64,000 bases of DNA, taken from CAZENU01 sp965117035 (lineage in GTDB: Bacteria > Chloroflexota > Dehalococcoidia > Lucifugimonadales > CAZENU01). Shown piece by piece: positions 61,296 through 64,000 of this stretch (position 1 is the stretch's first letter; each line of letters opens with the position of its first letter). A model generated the notes under the pieces. That model was not told the DNA's origin. It did no database searches and saw only the letters and a list, made by a program, of their open reading frames with translations. The stretch covers positions 2,976,001-3,040,000 of the forward strand of contig OZ220748.1 in assembly GCA_965117035.1 (NCBI GenBank), written 5' to 3'. A program made the position numbers and the translations under genes.

Positions 61296-62714
61296 ATGCT
61301 GAGCGTGGACGGAGGGTCGTTCAAGGACCCGTCAGGCCGAGTGTACCGCCTGCACGAGCCGGGCGGCGCCCGAGTCGTTCGGGGGCTGACCGCCGAGGCG
61401 GCGACGACGGTCGAGAGCCTGCTGTCGGAGCCGTTCTTCCAGCGGCTCGTCGCCGACGGCGATATTGTGAAGACGGCGGTGCTGCCCGCGGCCGATCCCG
61501 CGGCGGCCCAGGTGGTCGAGATGGGTTGGGCGGCCGCCGTCGAGCACGAGGCGGTGGAGTTCGTCACGTGGCCCTACGAGTGGCCGTTCTCGATGCTCAA
61601 GGACGCGGCGCTCCTGCAGCTCAGACTGCTCGACACCGCCGTCCGCGCCGGTTGGATGCTCAAGGACGCCACCCCGTTCAACATCCAGTGGATGGGCGCT
61701 CGCCCCGTCTTCACGGACGTGCCGTCCTTCGACCCGTGGACGGACGGCGACTACTGGCGGGGTTACCGGCAGTTCTGCTCCACGTTCCTCACCCCGCTCA
61801 TGCTGACGGCCCACCTCGGCATACCCTTCCAGCCGCTGCTGCGCTCCCGCCTCGACGGCATACCGCCGGAGGAGGCCGCGCAGTACTTCCACGGGTTGCG
61901 CAGGTTCAAGCGCGGCGTCCTGTCCCACGTCTGGTTCCCGGCGAAGGCGGAGCGGCGGATGCGAGGCCGCGGCGCCAAAGGACAGGGCTCGGACTCGACT
62001 CGCAGGCAGCCTAGGACGATGCTGCTGGCGCTGCTGGACAGCCTGACGCGGCTCGTGGACCGGCTGTCGTACGGCCCGACCGGCTCGGATTGGTCGGTCT
62101 ACTCGGAAACGCACTCGTACGAGGACGCGGACTTCGAGCGGAAGCAGGGCTTCGTGGACAAGCACGTCGCGTCGCGGCGTCCCGGCCTGCTGTGGGACCT
62201 GGGCGCCAACACGGGGACATTCTCGCGCATCGCGGCCCCCCACTCCGGGCTCGTGGTCGCGGTGGACGGCGACCAGGACGCAATCGACCTGCTCTACCGC
62301 GGCGTGCGGGACGGAGCGGAGCGGAACATCGTCCCGCTCGTGATGGACCTCGCGAACCTGTCGCCCGGACAGGGCTGGGCTGGGCGGGAGCGCGCGGCGT
62401 TCGACCGGAGACGCAGCCCGGACATGGTGCTCTGCCTGGCGCTGGTGCACCACATGCGCGTGTCAGCGAACGTCCCGCTGTCGCTGTACCTCGAGTGGCT
62501 GCGGAGCCTGGACGCGACAGTCATCCTCGAGTTCGTCGGGCGCGAAGACGAGATGTTCCGCGCGCTCGTCGAGAACAAGACGGAGGACTACGCCGATTAC
62601 ACGGCCGAGGGTTTCCGAGCCGAGATCGACAAGCACTTCACGGTCGGCGACAGGCTGGCGCTGAAGGGTGGCAGGCGGGAAATGCTCCTCCTCGAGCAAG
62701 GACCCCAGACGTAA
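61296..62714 (+). CDS. SAM-dependent methyltransferase with N-terminal extension
   Basis: 472 residues from the ATG at 61296; the frame is open upstream but overlaps the small protein gene. The C-terminal class I methyltransferase domain has motif I WDLGANTGTFSRIA and VVAVDGDQDAIDLLYRG. The N-terminal ~270 residues contain AGWMLKDATPFNIQWMGARP and FTDVPSFDPW, resembling a kinase-like fold (HxD replaced by KDATPFNIQ). This combination occurs in NoeA-like envelope or nodulation methyltransferases. It starts 13 bases after the small membrane protein, so sulfatase, partner and methyltransferase form an operon. Confidence 0.85.
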   Translation: MLSVDGGSFKDPSGRVYRLHEPGGARVVRGLTAEAATTVESLLSEPFFQRLVADGDIVKTAVLPAADPAAAQVVEMGWAAAVEHEAVEFVTWPYEWPFSMLKDAALLQLRLLDTAVRAGWMLKDATPFNIQWMGARPVFTDVPSFDPWTDGDYWRGYRQFCSTFLTPLMLTAHLGIPFQPLLRSRLDGIPPEEAAQYFHGLRRFKRGVLSHVWFPAKAERRMRGRGAKGQGSDSTRRQPRTMLLALLDSLTRLVDRLSYGPTGSDWSVYSETHSYEDADFERKQGFVDKHVASRRPGLLWDLGANTGTFSRIAAPHSGLVVAVDGDQDAIDLLYRGVRDGAERNIVPLVMDLANLSPGQGWAGRERAAFDRRRSPDMVLCLALVHHMRVSANVPLSLYLEWLRSLDATVILEFVGREDEMFRALVENKTEDYADYTAEGFRAEIDKHFTVGDRLALKGGRREMLLLEQGPQT

Positions 62715-63421
62715 TCTTGATGCGAGAGGGTCGTCGCTGCACGCCCTAGTCGCCCTTGTGTCGCGTCGCAGCTCACGGGTGTGGGCACTACACCACGCAG
62801 GCTCGAGAAAATGGACGCAGCACATTCTCGCCTACGACTGGAGGGCCATCTCACTCTGGGACTTTGATGACAAGGGACAGAGGTTCATATGAGATCTCCC
62901 TTATGCGTCGGAAGATGAGGCCGTCGGCCGAGTTGACGACGGATGAGCTTGCGCGGCGGGTGCTTCCCGCGGATGTCGTCCGGTAAGGCACGAAGATCGC
63001 CGGGGATACTGTCAAGGATTCATTTCAAAGCAAGTCCATTAGACAGGGCTATCCGGGTTTCGACTACGTGGCGGGTGCCAGCGGTGATCCGCGCGACTCT
63101 CCAGGCGAAAGAGATCTTGGCGGGGCCCACTGCACGCCCCCATCAGCAACTAGCGGAGCGACCGGTTCGCGGTACGGGCCGCTGAAGGCTCTCGGACCGG
63201 GCGTCGCGCCACCGGGGCGACGGTCGCCCGCGAGGCAGCGACACTTCATCATGCGGATCGACTGACGGGATACAGGCCCAAAGCCGATGCCCTTGTGGGA
63301 ACCCGTGAGTCCGGCGCCGTCCCGTGCGGGGCCGCTGTGCTAGAATCGGGGCAGCCCCGCCGCCGCCAGGCGCCGGGGCCAAACTGTCCCACGGCAGCGG
63401 ACGCGCGAGGACCTTCCTACC
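62715..63421. other. intergenic, no convincing gene
   Basis: About 700 bases without a recognised gene. A short frame at 62903-62986 (MRRKMRPSAELTTDELARRV, then LPADVVR) has protein-like composition and may be a gene fragment. TGCTAGAAT at 63338-63346 is the probable promoter of the dGTPase gene. Confidence 0.45.
63338..63346 (+). promoter_or_regulatory. extended -10 element for dgt
   Basis: TGC followed by TAGAAT, identical over nine bases to the element before gltX. It lies about 76 bases before the GTG start. Confidence 0.45.
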
Positions 63422-64000
63422 GTGCAACAGTCGACCCTCGACCCCCTTCTCCGCACCCAGGCCAGCGTCCGGGCGCGCCTGGAGGAGAGGGAGCGGGCGC
63501 TGTCACCGTTCGCGGCCACGTCCGCGGGAAGCCGGGGCCGGGCGCGACCGGAGGAGCCCGACCCGATACGGACGGAGTTCCAGCGCGACCGCGACCGGAT
63601 CGTCCACTCCAAGGCCTTCCGCCGGCTCAAGCACAAGACGCAGGTGTTCATCGCCCCGACCGGCGACCACTACGTCACCCGGCTCACGCACACGCTGGAG
63701 GTCGCCCAGATCGCGCGCACGATCGCCCGTGCCCTTGACCTGAACGAGGACCTTACCGAGGCGATCGCGCTCGGGCACGACATGGGACACACGCCGTTCG
63801 GCCATGCCGGCGAGGAGGAGATGGACGAGATCTGCCCCGACGGCTTTCGGCACGCCGAGCAGAGCCTCAGGATCGTCGACCGGCTGGAGAAGGACGGCGC
63901 GGGCCTCAACCTGACCTGGGAGGTCCGGCAGGGCATCGTGAACCACTCCAAGCCGCAGGGTGACTTCCTCGACCCGGCCCTCACAGAGGACCTGACGCTC
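63422..64000 (+). CDS. dgt: dGTPase-like HD phosphohydrolase, 3' end outside window
   Basis: 193 codons from a GTG start (GAGGA about 12 bases upstream) to the window edge, without a stop. RTEFQRDRDRIVHSKAFRRL followed by KHKTQVF is the N-terminal signature of deoxyguanosinetriphosphate triphosphohydrolases. The HD metal site begins TRLTHTLEVAQIART and GHDMGHTPFGHAGE, and NHSKPQ lies further on. It hydrolyses dGTP to deoxyguanosine and triphosphate. Family length is 340-430 residues, so about half is visible. Confidence 0.93.
   Translation, partial: MQQSTLDPLLRTQASVRARLEERERALSPFAATSAGSRGRARPEEPDPIRTEFQRDRDRIVHSKAFRRLKHKTQVFIAPTGDHYVTRLTHTLEVAQIARTIARALDLNEDLTEAIALGHDMGHTPFGHAGEEEMDEICPDGFRHAEQSLRIVDRLEKDGAGLNLTWEVRQGIVNHSKPQGDFLDPALTEDLTL

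Overview
The window is high-GC bacterial DNA. The gene families point to a free-living or host-associated member of the Chloroflexota (Dehalococcoidia/SAR202-like). This is an inference from gene content: zinc-ribbon proteins tethered by one membrane segment, the leucine-rich 'NELSGRIP' motif, a MoxR-Bat operon, and many GTG/TTG starts. No rRNA or other taxonomic marker is present to prove it.

Layout. 1-5.2 kb holds the end of a DUF805 protein and three zinc-ribbon membrane proteins (ankyrin, polytopic, and LRR/FN3 versions). 5.3-13.1 kb is a tight eight-gene minus-strand MoxR-Bat operon (MoxR, DUF58, two VWA proteins, BatD-type and TPR proteins). 13.2-36.7 kb is a large accessory region between that operon and tRNA-Gln/gltX. 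Its first part is a defence cluster: a truncated CD-NTase-like gene and a type I restriction-modification operon. That operon also carries a DUF4160/DUF2442 pair, a TIR-domain (Cap12/PycTIR-type) effector broken by one frameshift, and a YgjP-like metallopeptidase. Its second part is a mobile mosaic: a duplicated AlpA-like excisionase module, a roughly 9-kb segment bounded by IS-type inverted ends, and IS21 debris. The 9-kb segment carries a trypsin-like lipoprotein and an operon built around a trypsin-like protein with about fourteen thrombospondin-type-1-like repeats. A tyrosine integrase lies next to the tRNA-Gln gene.

37-64 kb is mostly metabolic core. It contains gltX; an FAD oxidoreductase / BFD-ferredoxin oxidoreductase / homocysteine-methyltransferase-like cluster; a PLP decarboxylase and a zinc alcohol dehydrogenase; an S9 peptidase; and an SRPBCC protein. 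A complete 2-oxoacid dehydrogenase operon (lpd, E1 alpha, E1 beta, E2) follows, then type III pantothenate kinase, Glu/Leu dehydrogenase, a Gfo/Idh/MocA oxidoreductase, a sulfatase-like membrane protein with its small membrane partner and a methyltransferase, and the start of a dGTPase.

The most unusual signal is in this otherwise ordinary core. Two toxin-type modules each sit precisely at the edge of a housekeeping gene and are flanked by exact 20-bp and 19-bp direct repeats that copy the end or start of that gene. They are a Fic gene after gltX and a DUF433/PIN-like pair before the PLP decarboxylase. This looks like insertion of small toxin cassettes by an unidentified route.
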